Source: Oricola nitratireducens
GTDB lineage: Bacteria; Pseudomonadota; Alphaproteobacteria; Rhizobiales; Rhizobiaceae
NCBI RefSeq assembly: GCF_014904745.1
Contig: NZ_JACZCS010000013.1
Location: 1-47,197, forward strand
Length of the DNA stretch: 47,197 nucleotides
Direction: 5' to 3'
The notes under the pieces were generated by a model. It was not told the origin of the DNA, ran no database searches, and saw only the letters and a list, made by a program, of their open reading frames with translations. Below, piece by piece: positions 1 through 7,812 of this stretch. The first letter of the stretch is position 1, and each line of letters starts with the position of its first letter. A program made the translations under genes and the position numbers.

Positions 1-107
1 ACGCCCTCGCGGTTCGTCCAGACGTTCTTGCAGGTGACCGAGCAGGTGTGACACCCGATGCACTTGTCGAGGTTCAGCACCATGCCGATTTGAGCGCGGA
101 TTTTCAT
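1..107 (-). CDS. narH: Respiratory nitrate reductase beta subunit NarH, N-terminus only
   Basis: Only the first 35 codons lie in the window; the gene continues past its left edge. NarH is the iron-sulfur electron-transfer subunit that passes electrons from NarI to NarG on the cytoplasmic face of the membrane. The visible start reads MKIRAQIGMVLNLDKCIGCH and continues with further cysteines (TCSVTCKNVW), the first 4Fe-4S ligand set of NarH. The ATG (105-107) overlaps the narG stop as ATGA, and an AAGGAGG ribosome site sits 7 bases upstream inside the narG end, so the two genes are translationally coupled. The narJ and narI genes would be expected further left. Confidence 0.95.
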   Translation of the reverse strand, partial: MKIRAQIGMVLNLDKCIGCHTCSVTCKNVWTNREG

Positions 108-3100
108 TCTGCCGCCTCCTTGTGTGCGGGCGTTTCGCGATACGGGCCTTCCATCCAGTCGACCTTTTCCATCTTGTGGATGACGACGAACTCGTCGCGG
201 TTCGAACCGACCGTGCCGTAATAGTTGAAGCCGTAGGATTGCTGGGCGTAGCCGCCGATCATGTGCGTCGGCTTGGTGATCGCGCGCGTGACGGAGTTGT
301 GAATGCCGCCGCGCTGGCCGGTGATCTGCGATCCCGGCGTGTTCACGATCTTCTCCTGCGCATGATACATGAAGATCGTGCCTTCCTTCATGCGCTGGGA
401 GACGACCACCCGGGCGACGATGGCGCCATTGGTGTTGAAAACCTCGACCCAGTCATTGTCGACGAGCCCGCCCTTGGCCGCGTCCGTTTCCGAAATCCAG
501 ACGACCGGGCCGCCGCGGTTGAGCGTCAGCATCATCAGGTTGTCCGAATAGGTGGAGTGGATGCCCCACTTCTGGTGCGGCGTAATGAAGTTCAGCACGA
601 CCTGCGGCTTGCCGTTCGACTTCGCCTCGATGACCGGATTGATCGACTTGGTGTCGATCGGCGGACGATAGACGCAGAACGCCTCTCCGAAGGCCCGCAT
701 CCACAAATGATCCTGGTAGAGCTGCTGGCGGCCGGAAAGAGTCCGCCACGGGATCAGTTCATGGACGTTGGTGTAGCCGGCATTGTAGCAGACCTTGTCC
801 GACTCGATGCCCGACCATGTCGGCGACGAGATGATCTTGCGCGGCTGCGCGACCACGTCGCGGAAGCGGATCTTCTCGTCCTCTTTCGGGATCGCCAGAT
901 GGGTGTGGTCGCGGCCGGTGAACTTCGAAAGCGCCTCCCACGCCTTGACCGCGACCTCGCCATTGGTTTCCGGCGCGAGCGACAGGATCACCTCGGTCGC
1001 GTCGATATCGCTCTCGATCTTCGGACGCCCCTTGGTGGCGCCCTCCTCCGTGACGACGCCATTCAGCCGGCCGAGCAACTCGACCTCGTCCTCGGTGTTC
1101 CAGGAAATGCCCTTGCCGCCGTTTCCGAGCTTGTCCATCAGCGGCCCGAGCGCCGTGAAGCGCTTGTAGAGGTTCGGGTAGTCGCGCTCGACGACGGCAA
1201 CCGCCGGCATGGTCTTGCCGGGCACCGGGTCGATCTCGCCTTTCTTCCAGTCCTCGACGTCGAAGGGCTGGGCGAGTTCGCCCGCCGTGTCGTGCAGGAT
1301 CGGCACGAGGACGACGTCCTTCTCGACGCCGAGCACTTCCGGCGCGACCTCGGAGAACTTCTTCGCGATACCCTTGAAGATGTCCCAGTCGCTCCTTGCT
1401 TCCCATGCCGGATCCGCCGCGCTTGTCAGCGGGTGGATGAAGGGATGCATGTCGGAGGTGTTGAGGTCGTTCTTCTCGTACCAGGTCGCCGTCGGCAGGA
1501 CGATGTCGGAATAGACGCAGGTGGTCGACATGCGGAAGTCGAGCGTGACAAGCAGGTCGAGCTTTCCTTCCGGCGCCTCCTTGTGCCAGACGGCCTCCTT
1601 CGATTCCAGCCGTCCCTCCTCGCCCATATCCTTGCCAAGCAGGCCGTGCGACGTGCCGAGCAGATGCTTGAGGAAGTACTCGTGCCCCTTGCCGGACGAT
1701 CCGAGCAGGTTGGAACGCCAGACGAACATGTTGCGCGGCCAGTTGGCCTCGTTGTCCGGGTCCTCGCAGGCCATCTTCAGCTTGCCGGCCTTCAGTTGCG
1801 CCGCGACATAGTCCTTCGGCTCCTTCTTGGCCTTTGCCGCAGCCGCGGCGATGTCGAGCGGGTTGACCTGCAATTGCGGCGCGGACGGCAGCCATCCCAT
1901 CCGTTCGGCGCGGATGTTGTAGTCGATCAGTGTGCCGTCCCACGGTCCTTCGGGTGCCGTCGGCGACAGAATCTCGTCGACCTTCAGCGTCTCGTAGCGC
2001 CACTGGTCGGTATGCGCGTAGAAGAAGGAGGTCGAGTTCATCTGCCGTGGCGGGCGGCTCCAGTCGAGCCCGAAGGCAAGCGGCAGCCAGCCGGTCTGCG
2101 GGCGCAGTTTTTCCTGGCCGACATAATGGCTCCAGCCGCCGCCGGACTGACCGACGCAGCCGCACATCACCAGGAGATTGATGATCCCCCGGTAGCTCAT
2201 GTCCATGTGATACCAGTGATTCAGGCCGGCCCCGAGGATGACCATCGAGCGGCCCTTGGTCTTTTCGGCATTGGCCGCGAATTCGCGGGCGACCGTGATG
2301 ATGTTTTCGCGCGGAACGCCCGTGATCTTCTCCGCCCAGGCCGGGGTATAAGGCTGGTTGTCGTCATAGGACGAGGCACAGCTGCCGTCCTTCAGGCCGC
2401 GATCGAGGCCGTAATTGGCGACGAAGAGGTCGAACACCGTGGCGACCAGCGCATCGCCGTCGGCAAGCTTGACCTTTTTCGCCGGCACCGAGCGAAGCAG
2501 CACGCTGTCGTGATCCGTTCCCTCGAAATGATCGTGCTCGCGATTGCCGAAATAGGGAAAGGCGACGGAGGCGACCTGGTCGTGGTCCTCGTCCATGATC
2601 AGGCTCATCTCGAGCTCGACATCCCTGCCCTTGCCGTCCTTGGCTTCAAGGTTCCACTTGCCCTGTTCGCCCCAGCGGAAGCCGATCGATCCGCCTGGCA
2701 CGACGACTTTCTTCGTCTTGCCGTCGACAGCGACGGTCTTCCAGTCGGGATTGTTCTTCTCGCCCAGACCGTCCTTGAAGTCGGACGCGCGAAGCTGGCG
2801 TTCCGGAATATAGTGGCCGTCCTTCTTCACCAGGCGCACCAGCATCGGCATGTCGGTGTAGCGGCGGCAGTAGTCCTCGAAATACTCGGCCTGCCGGTCG
2901 AGATGGTATTCGCGCAGGATGACGTGCCCCAGCGCCATGGCAAGCGCGGCGTCCGTGCCCTGCTTGGGATGCAGCCACATGTCGGAGAATTTCGCAGCCT
3001 CCGAATAGTCCGGCGACACCACGACCGACTTCGCGCCCTTGTAGCGGACCTCGGTGTAGAAATGGGCGTCGGGCGTGCGCGTCTGCGGCACGTTCGATCC

Positions 3101-3859
3101 CCACAACATCAGGAAACCGGAATTGTACCAGTCGGCCGATTCCGGCACGTCCGTCTGCTCGCCCCAGGTCATTGGCGAGGCCGGCGGCAGGTCGCAATAC
3201 CAGTCGTAGAAGGACATGCAGACGCCGCCGAGCAGCGACAGATAGCGTGATCCCGCGGCATAGGAGACCATCGACATGGCGGGGATCGGCGAGAAGCCGA
3301 TCACCCGGTCCGGGCCCCATTTCCTCGCCGTATAGGCATTGGCCGCGGCGATGATCTCGTTGGCCTCGTCCCATGTCGCCCGGACGAAACCGCCAAGCCC
3401 GCGCACCTTGATATATTCGGCCCGCTTTGCGGGATCTTCCTGGATCGCCGTCCAGGCCCCGACCGGCGTCTTGATCGCCCGTTCCTTGCGCCACAGCTTC
3501 AGCAGGCGCGACCGGATCAGCGGATATTTCACCCTGTTCGCCGAGTACATGTACCAGCTGTAGCTCGCCCCGCGCGAACAGCCGCGCGGCTCGTGGTTGG
3601 GAAGGTCCGGCCGCGTGCGCGGATAGTCCGTCTGCTGGGTTTCCCAGGTGACGATCCCGCCCTTGACGTAGATCTTCCATGAGCACGAGCCGGTGCAGTT
3701 CGCGCCGTGCGTCGAGCGCACGATCTTGTCGTGCTGCCAGCGCTTCCGGTAGGCGTCCTCCCAATCCCGGCTCTCGTTGGTCGTGACCCCGTGCCCCTTG
3801 GAAAAGGTGCCGGTGTTTTTGCGCGCCAGGAAATTGAGGCGGTCAAGAAGATGTGACAT
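104..3859 (-). CDS. narG: Respiratory (membrane-bound) nitrate reductase alpha subunit NarG
   Basis: Catalytic molybdenum subunit (Mo-bis-MGD) that reduces nitrate to nitrite at the inner face of the membrane during anaerobic respiration or denitrification. At 1251 residues it has the usual NarG length. The N-terminus has a vestigial twin-arginine-like stretch (FLARKNTGTF). Near residue 50 the His/Cys segment HGANCTGSCSW matches the FS0 cluster site, which uses one His in place of a Cys. The active-site region near residue 220 reads YDWYCDLPPASPMTWGEQTD, where NarG-type enzymes supply an Asp ligand to Mo. It lies 26 bases after narK2 and overlaps narH by 4 bases, so it is part of a narK1-narK2-narGH operon. 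An AAAGGA site about 10 bases upstream supports the chosen ATG. Confidence 0.97.
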   Translation of the reverse strand: MSHLLDRLNFLARKNTGTFSKGHGVTTNESRDWEDAYRKRWQHDKIVRSTHGANCTGSCSWKIYVKGGIVTWETQQTDYPRTRPDLPNHEPRGCSRGASYSWYMYSANRVKYPLIRSRLLKLWRKERAIKTPVGAWTAIQEDPAKRAEYIKVRGLGGFVRATWDEANEIIAAANAYTARKWGPDRVIGFSPIPAMSMVSYAAGSRYLSLLGGVCMSFYDWYCDLPPASPMTWGEQTDVPESADWYNSGFLMLWGSNVPQTRTPDAHFYTEVRYKGAKSVVVSPDYSEAAKFSDMWLHPKQGTDAALAMALGHVILREYHLDRQAEYFEDYCRRYTDMPMLVRLVKKDGHYIPERQLRASDFKDGLGEKNNPDWKTVAVDGKTKKVVVPGGSIGFRWGEQGKWNLEAKDGKGRDVELEMSLIMDEDHDQVASVAFPYFGNREHDHFEGTDHDSVLLRSVPAKKVKLADGDALVATVFDLFVANYGLDRGLKDGSCASSYDDNQPYTPAWAEKITGVPRENIITVAREFAANAEKTKGRSMVILGAGLNHWYHMDMSYRGIINLLVMCGCVGQSGGGWSHYVGQEKLRPQTGWLPLAFGLDWSRPPRQMNSTSFFYAHTDQWRYETLKVDEILSPTAPEGPWDGTLIDYNIRAERMGWLPSAPQLQVNPLDIAAAAAKAKKEPKDYVAAQLKAGKLKMACEDPDNEANWPRNMFVWRSNLLGSSGKGHEYFLKHLLGTSHGLLGKDMGEEGRLESKEAVWHKEAPEGKLDLLVTLDFRMSTTCVYSDIVLPTATWYEKNDLNTSDMHPFIHPLTSAADPAWEARSDWDIFKGIAKKFSEVAPEVLGVEKDVVLVPILHDTAGELAQPFDVEDWKKGEIDPVPGKTMPAVAVVERDYPNLYKRFTALGPLMDKLGNGGKGISWNTEDEVELLGRLNGVVTEEGATKGRPKIESDIDATEVILSLAPETNGEVAVKAWEALSKFTGRDHTHLAIPKEDEKIRFRDVVAQPRKIISSPTWSGIESDKVCYNAGYTNVHELIPWRTLSGRQQLYQDHLWMRAFGEAFCVYRPPIDTKSINPVIEAKSNGKPQVVLNFITPHQKWGIHSTYSDNLMMLTLNRGGPVVWISETDAAKGGLVDNDWVEVFNTNGAIVARVVVSQRMKEGTIFMYHAQEKIVNTPGSQITGQRGGIHNSVTRAITKPTHMIGGYAQQSYGFNYYGTVGSNRDEFVVIHKMEKVDWMEGPYRETPAHKEAAE

Positions 3860-3885
3860 CGCATGTGTCCTTTCGTATCAGCCGC

Positions 3886-5277
3886 TCAGCAGGGAACCGG
3901 TGCGCTCTTGCGCGAGTAGTAGACCCAGGTGATGACGACGCAGACCGCGTAGAAGGCGGCGAAGAGCCACAACGCCGCTTCCGGGCCGCCGGTTATCGCA
4001 ATCGAGGTGCCGTAGGCTTTCGGGATGAAGAAGGCGCCGTAGGCGGCGATCGCCGAGGTGAAGGCGATGATCGCAGAGCTTTCGCGCTCCGCCTGCTTCA
4101 GATTTGCCGCCTCGTCGAGCTGCGGCATCAGGCGCGGGACCTCCTGGCGCATGATCGAGGGGATCATCTGGAAGGTCGATGCGTTGCCGACGCCGGTCAG
4201 GAAGAACAGCGCCATGAAGCAGGCGAAGAAGCCCCAGAACGCGCCCGGTTGTTCCTTGATACCGAGGAAGAACAGCACGCCGCCGACAGCGACGATCATG
4301 CCGAGGAAGGTCCAGAAAGTGACCTTGCCGCCGCCGAACTTGTCTGAAATCCAGCCCGTGCCGGCCCGGCTGAGCGCGCCGACGAGCGGGCCGAGAAAAG
4401 CGTAGTTGAGTGCCTCGACGGCCGGGAACTGCGTCTTCATCAGCAGCGGGAAGCCCGCGGAATAGCCGATGAAGGAACCAAAGGTTCCGGTGTAGAGGAT
4501 GCACATGATCCAGTTGTGCTTGCGCGAGAAGATGATCGACTGCTCCTTGAAGCTGGCCTGGGCCGAAGCGATGTCGTTCATGCCGAACCATGCCGCGATG
4601 GCGCTGACGGCGATGAAGGGCACCCAGATATAGCCGGCGTTCTGGATCCACAGCTGCTTGCCGTCGGCCAGCGTCTGCGGCTCGCCGCCGATTGCGCCGA
4701 ACACGCCCATGGTGATGACCATCGGAACGACGAACTGCATGACCGAGACGCCGAGATTGCCGAGGCCGGCGTTCAGCGCCAGGGCGTTGCCCTTCGTTTT
4801 CTTGGGGTAGAAATAGGCGATATTGGCCATCGAGGAGGCGAAGTTGCCGCCGCCGAGTCCGCACAGAAGCGCTAGGATCAGGAACGTCATGTAGGACGTG
4901 TCCGGGTTCTGCACCGCGAGCCCGATGCCGATAGCCGGCAGCAGCAGCGAAGCGCTGGAAAGCGCGGTCCATTTCCGGCCGCCGAAGATCGGGATCATGA
5001 AGGAGTAGAAGATGCGCAGCGTCGCGCCGGACAGGCCGGGCAAGGCAGCGAGCCAGAAGCGCTCACCGACCGAGAAATCAAAGCCGATGGCCGGCATCTT
5101 GGCGACGACCACGGACCAGACCATCCAGACCGAGAACGCCAGAAGCAGGTTGGGGATCGAGATCCAGAGATTTCGGGTCGCGATGGCCTTGCCGGCCGTT
5201 TCCCAGAACTGGGGGTCTTCGGGCCGCCAGTCAGTCAGCACCGGGCCCTTCGCCACGGCTGCGGTTGAATGTGCCAT
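3886..5277 (-). CDS. narK2: Nitrate/nitrite antiporter of the NarK2 type (MFS)
   Basis: Twelve-helix major facilitator protein (463 residues) that probably exchanges external nitrate for internal nitrite during nitrate respiration. The NarK/NNP signature is clear: GGGNFASSMANIAYFYPKK followed by NAGLGNLGVSVMQ, closely resembling E. coli NarK. A second helix segment with GPLVGALSRAGTGWISDKFGG is also typical. The start chosen is the ATG at 5277, with AGGAG 8 bases upstream; a GTG 9 bases earlier overlaps that ribosome site and is less likely. It sits between narK1 and narG. In some Paracoccus strains NarK1 and NarK2 are one fused protein; here they are separate genes in the same order. Confidence 0.93.
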   Translation of the reverse strand: MAHSTAAVAKGPVLTDWRPEDPQFWETAGKAIATRNLWISIPNLLLAFSVWMVWSVVVAKMPAIGFDFSVGERFWLAALPGLSGATLRIFYSFMIPIFGGRKWTALSSASLLLPAIGIGLAVQNPDTSYMTFLILALLCGLGGGNFASSMANIAYFYPKKTKGNALALNAGLGNLGVSVMQFVVPMVITMGVFGAIGGEPQTLADGKQLWIQNAGYIWVPFIAVSAIAAWFGMNDIASAQASFKEQSIIFSRKHNWIMCILYTGTFGSFIGYSAGFPLLMKTQFPAVEALNYAFLGPLVGALSRAGTGWISDKFGGGKVTFWTFLGMIVAVGGVLFFLGIKEQPGAFWGFFACFMALFFLTGVGNASTFQMIPSIMRQEVPRLMPQLDEAANLKQAERESSAIIAFTSAIAAYGAFFIPKAYGTSIAITGGPEAALWLFAAFYAVCVVITWVYYSRKSAPVPC

Positions 5278-5307
5278 TTGATGCACTCCTGAATACGGTT
5301 GGATTGC

Positions 5308-5329
5308 GGGAGGCGGTCAACCGCCTCCC
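5308..5329 (-). terminator. Intercistronic hairpin between narK1 and narK2
   Basis: A perfect inverted repeat with 9-base arms (GGGAGGCGG / CCGCCTCCC) and a TCAA loop lies in the 60-base gap between the narK1 stop and the narK2 start. No U-tract follows on the minus strand, so it is more likely an attenuator or RNA-stability element than a full terminator. This is inferred from the base pairing alone. Confidence 0.45.
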
Positions 5330-5337
5330 CGGGATCG

Positions 5338-6705
5338 TTATTCGGCGGGACGGAGCCGTTCGCCCTTGGCGGCGGGCGCAGACTGCGCGCCGGGTTTGGC
5401 CACCGGCTTTTCGGGCACGTCGGAGAGAAAGACTTCTTCTCCGAGTGCGGGATGGCGGCGCTTTTCCATGCGGCGAATGGCGACGTGCATCCAGATCGTC
5501 GAGACAGCGACGAGGACGAACATCAGCATGTAGGGCGCCGTCCAGACGCCGGTGAGATCGAGCAGGATGCCGAAGCCGATCGGCAGGAAGAAGCCGCCGA
5601 GACCGCCGATCATGCCGACCAGGCCGCCGACCGCGCCGACGTGATGCGGGTAATAGACCGGAATATGCTTGTAGACGGCGGCCTTGCCGAGGCTCATCAC
5701 GAAGCCCAGAACGACCGTCAGCGCGACAAACAGGGTGACGCTGGTGCCCATGTGGAACGTGATCGGTCCATGGATCCCGGCGACCGTGTAGCTGGTCTGC
5801 GGATAGCTCATGACGAACAGGCAGAGCAGCGACACGAAGAAGGTCAGATACATCACCGCACGCGCGCCCCACTTGTCCGACATCCAGCCGCCAAGCGCGC
5901 GGAAAACGGAACCGGGCAACGAATAGAGGCCCGCGAACACGCCGGCCGTCGTCAGTTCCAGCCCGTAGGCGCCGACATAGTAGCGCGGCAGGAAGGAGGC
6001 GAGCGCCACGAAGCCGCCGAAGACGAAGAAGTAGTAGGTCGCAAAGCGCCAGACCTGGATATTCTTCAGGGGCGCGAGCTGCTCGGCCGCCGATACCGGG
6101 CGGGCGCCGGTGCGCCTGCGGGCGGCTTGCGCCGGGTCGTCCTTGCTGAGCAGGTAGAACAGAACGGCTGTGGCGGCGAGCACGATGGCATAGACACGCG
6201 CCGTGCCCTCCCAACCGAGCGCCACCACCAGAAAGGGGGCGGCGAAATTGGTGACGGCCGCGCCGACATTGCCGGCGCCGAAAATGCCGAGCGCCGTTCC
6301 CTGGCGTTCCTTTTCGAACCACTGCGAAACATAGGCGACGCCGACGATGAACGACCCGCCGGCGAGACCGAGGCCGAGTGCCGCGAGCAGGAAGATTTCG
6401 TAGGTATGCACCGACGTCAGCAGCCAGACGGCGACGGAGGTGATCAGCATCTGCAGCGGGAACATGATCCGGCCGCCGAACTGCTCGGTCCACACACCGA
6501 GGAAAATCCGGCTCACCGATCCCGTCAGGACCGGCGTGGCGACGAGCAGGCCGAACTCCGTGTCGCTCAGCCCGAGCTCGCCTTTGATTTTCACGCCGAT
6601 GATGGAAAAAATCGTCCACACGGCAAAGCAGACCGTGAAGGCGAATGTGCTGAGACCCAGCGCTCTGTACTGGTCCGGGCGGGTTACTCCCTCAAGCGAA
6701 TGCAT
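5338..6705 (-). CDS. narK1: Nitrate transporter of the NarK1 type (MFS)
   Basis: Major facilitator protein (455 residues, about 12 membrane helices) of the nitrate/nitrite porter family. Type I (NarK1-like) proteins are thought to bring in nitrate with protons to start respiration. Signature segments are GLGLAGGSFIVGVAYVSQWF and GIFGAGNVGAAVTNFAAPF, and a C-terminal half segment reads SLGKAAVYKHIPVYYPHHVG. The frame is open 50 codons further upstream, but the ATG at 6705 has a strong AAGGGGG ribosome site 8 bases before it, and the family-like sequence starts at once (MHSLEGVTRPDQYRAL). It is the first gene of the narK1-narK2-narGH unit and is preceded by a perfect FNR-type box. Confidence 0.92.
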   Translation of the reverse strand: MHSLEGVTRPDQYRALGLSTFAFTVCFAVWTIFSIIGVKIKGELGLSDTEFGLLVATPVLTGSVSRIFLGVWTEQFGGRIMFPLQMLITSVAVWLLTSVHTYEIFLLAALGLGLAGGSFIVGVAYVSQWFEKERQGTALGIFGAGNVGAAVTNFAAPFLVVALGWEGTARVYAIVLAATAVLFYLLSKDDPAQAARRRTGARPVSAAEQLAPLKNIQVWRFATYYFFVFGGFVALASFLPRYYVGAYGLELTTAGVFAGLYSLPGSVFRALGGWMSDKWGARAVMYLTFFVSLLCLFVMSYPQTSYTVAGIHGPITFHMGTSVTLFVALTVVLGFVMSLGKAAVYKHIPVYYPHHVGAVGGLVGMIGGLGGFFLPIGFGILLDLTGVWTAPYMLMFVLVAVSTIWMHVAIRRMEKRRHPALGEEVFLSDVPEKPVAKPGAQSAPAAKGERLRPAE

Positions 6706-6792
6706 CGTTACGACCCCCTTCTTGCAGGCGGGTTCTCCCGCCATTTGCGAAACTGATGCGGGGCAGTAGCGGTTCGGAAGGGCCCTCCCGAG

Positions 6793-6806
6793 TTGATCCA
6801 GATCAA
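6793..6806. promoter_or_regulatory. FNR/NNR-type box upstream of narK1
   Basis: The sequence TTGATCCAGATCAA is a perfect match to the FNR-family consensus TTGAT-N4-ATCAA. Its centre lies about 94 bases before the narK1 ATG. With the usual -41.5 position of class II FNR activation, transcription would start near 6758, giving a leader of about 50 bases. It is probably the activating site for the nar operon under low oxygen and/or nitrate. Confidence 0.85.
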
Positions 6807-6929
6807 CAGTCGGGGCTGGCTCCGGAGAAACAAGTTTCCCCCGGGGAATCGGCAAGGAAATGGGCAGGCGGGATCAAGAGCCCCTGTTGAAACGGGAATA
6901 CGCGCCTGCTAACAGGGTCAAACGAAGTC

Positions 6930-6943
6930 TTGATAATTATCAA
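6930..6943. promoter_or_regulatory. Second FNR-type box, overlapping the narR ribosome site
   Basis: TTGATAATTATCAA is a perfect and fully palindromic FNR-family box. Its last two bases are the first two bases of the AAGGA ribosome site of narR (6942-6946), and it ends 11 bases before the GTG start. A site in this place is better suited to blocking narR than to activating it, so negative autoregulation is the simplest reading. Confidence 0.8.
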
Positions 6944-6954
6944 GGAATGGGACC

Positions 6955-7653
6955 GTGCGCACAACAGATTTTCCCCAGGTACGGTCTCTCCGGCTTTTCG
7001 AGAGCATGAGCGAATCCAACTTCGAAACGCTCATGCAGGCGGCCTATCTGCAAACCTTTCCGTCCCAGCTCGAACTCATCCATGAAGGCGATCCAGCAGA
7101 CTTCCTCTACATCGTGATCGAGGGATGCGTCGAACTCTACGCCCGCTCGAACGGACGGGAGTCGACCATGGGAATGGTCCGGCCCATCGGAACGTTCATC
7201 CTTGCGGCGGTCCTGAAGGACGCCGTCTATCTGATGTCGGCGCGCACCTGCCAAAAGTCGAAAATCCTGCTGATTCCCTCGGAGAATGTCAGGGAAGCAT
7301 TCGAGAAGGACGAGGCCTTCGCCCGTTCCATCGTGCTCGAACTGGCGAGTTGCTATCGCGGCGTGGTCAAGGAGCACAAGGACATCAAGCTGCGCACCGC
7401 GGTCGAGCGGCTGGCAAACCGCCTGCTGCGCTACCACGCCGACCAGGGCGGAAACGGATCGCTCGAACTGCCCTATGACAAGCGCACCATCGCCTCGCTG
7501 CTGGGCATGACGCCGGAAAATCTGTCCCGCGCCTTCAACACATTGAAACCCTACGGCGTCGAGGTCGACGGCGCCGTCGTGAAGCTAAGTGATCTGAAGC
7601 CGCTTGAAACGCTCGCCAAGCCGAATCCTTTGATCGACGAACGCGACGCGTGA
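6955..7653 (+). CDS. narR: CRP/FNR-family regulator, NarR-like
   Basis: Transcription factor of 232 residues: a cyclic-nucleotide-binding-like beta-roll (about 10-130), a dimerisation helix, and a C-terminal winged helix (about 145-220). The recognition helix carries E188-N-L-S191-R192, the E-x-x-S-R arrangement FNR uses to read TTGAT, which fits the boxes beside it. It lacks the N-terminal cysteine set of oxygen-sensing FNR (only scattered Cys at 58, 99, 133), so it does not carry an FNR-type 4Fe-4S cluster. Position next to and divergent from narK1 points to the nitrate/nitrite-responsive NarR of Paracoccus; DNR/NnrR (NO-sensing) is the alternative. Start is a GTG with AAGGA 8 bases upstream. 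An ATG at 7006 would cut off the conserved first strand. Confidence 0.85.
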   Translation: MRTTDFPQVRSLRLFESMSESNFETLMQAAYLQTFPSQLELIHEGDPADFLYIVIEGCVELYARSNGRESTMGMVRPIGTFILAAVLKDAVYLMSARTCQKSKILLIPSENVREAFEKDEAFARSIVLELASCYRGVVKEHKDIKLRTAVERLANRLLRYHADQGGNGSLELPYDKRTIASLLGMTPENLSRAFNTLKPYGVEVDGAVVKLSDLKPLETLAKPNPLIDERDA

Positions 7654-7770
7654 AGCGAAGGAGCACCCCTGCACGGACCAATCTTTCAAAAGAAGCTTCA
7701 AGTAGCCCAAAAAACTGCCGTTCACTGCAACTTTCGATTATGACGGCTTTCCAGGCCGGGGCGGATATGT

Positions 7771-7812
7771 GCCGGTTTGTGCGAACCGGCAGGCACCACA
7801 TTTGCGGTGCCT
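7771..7812. terminator. Two tandem hairpins between convergent narR and cysG
   Basis: Two adjacent inverted repeats lie in the 157-base convergent gap. The first has GCCGGTTT / GAACCGGC arms and a 4-base loop (7771-7790). The second has AGGCACC / GGTGCCT arms and an 8-base loop (7791-7812), overlapping the cysG stop codon. Neither is followed by a clear U-tract, so the terminator role is inferred from position. I see no gene in the rest of the gap (7654-7770). Confidence 0.45.

Noticed and set aside
122-3250. Very long open frame (over 1000 codons) on the plus strand opposite narG
   Set aside because: Its translation is Arg/Asp/His-rich with no family motifs and runs antisense to unmistakable NarG; it is a by-product of high-GC codon bias.
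7006-7653. Shorter narR starting at the ATG at 7006
   Set aside because: It would remove the conserved LF-containing start of the sensor domain and has a weak ribosome site; the GTG at 6955 has AAGGA at correct spacing.
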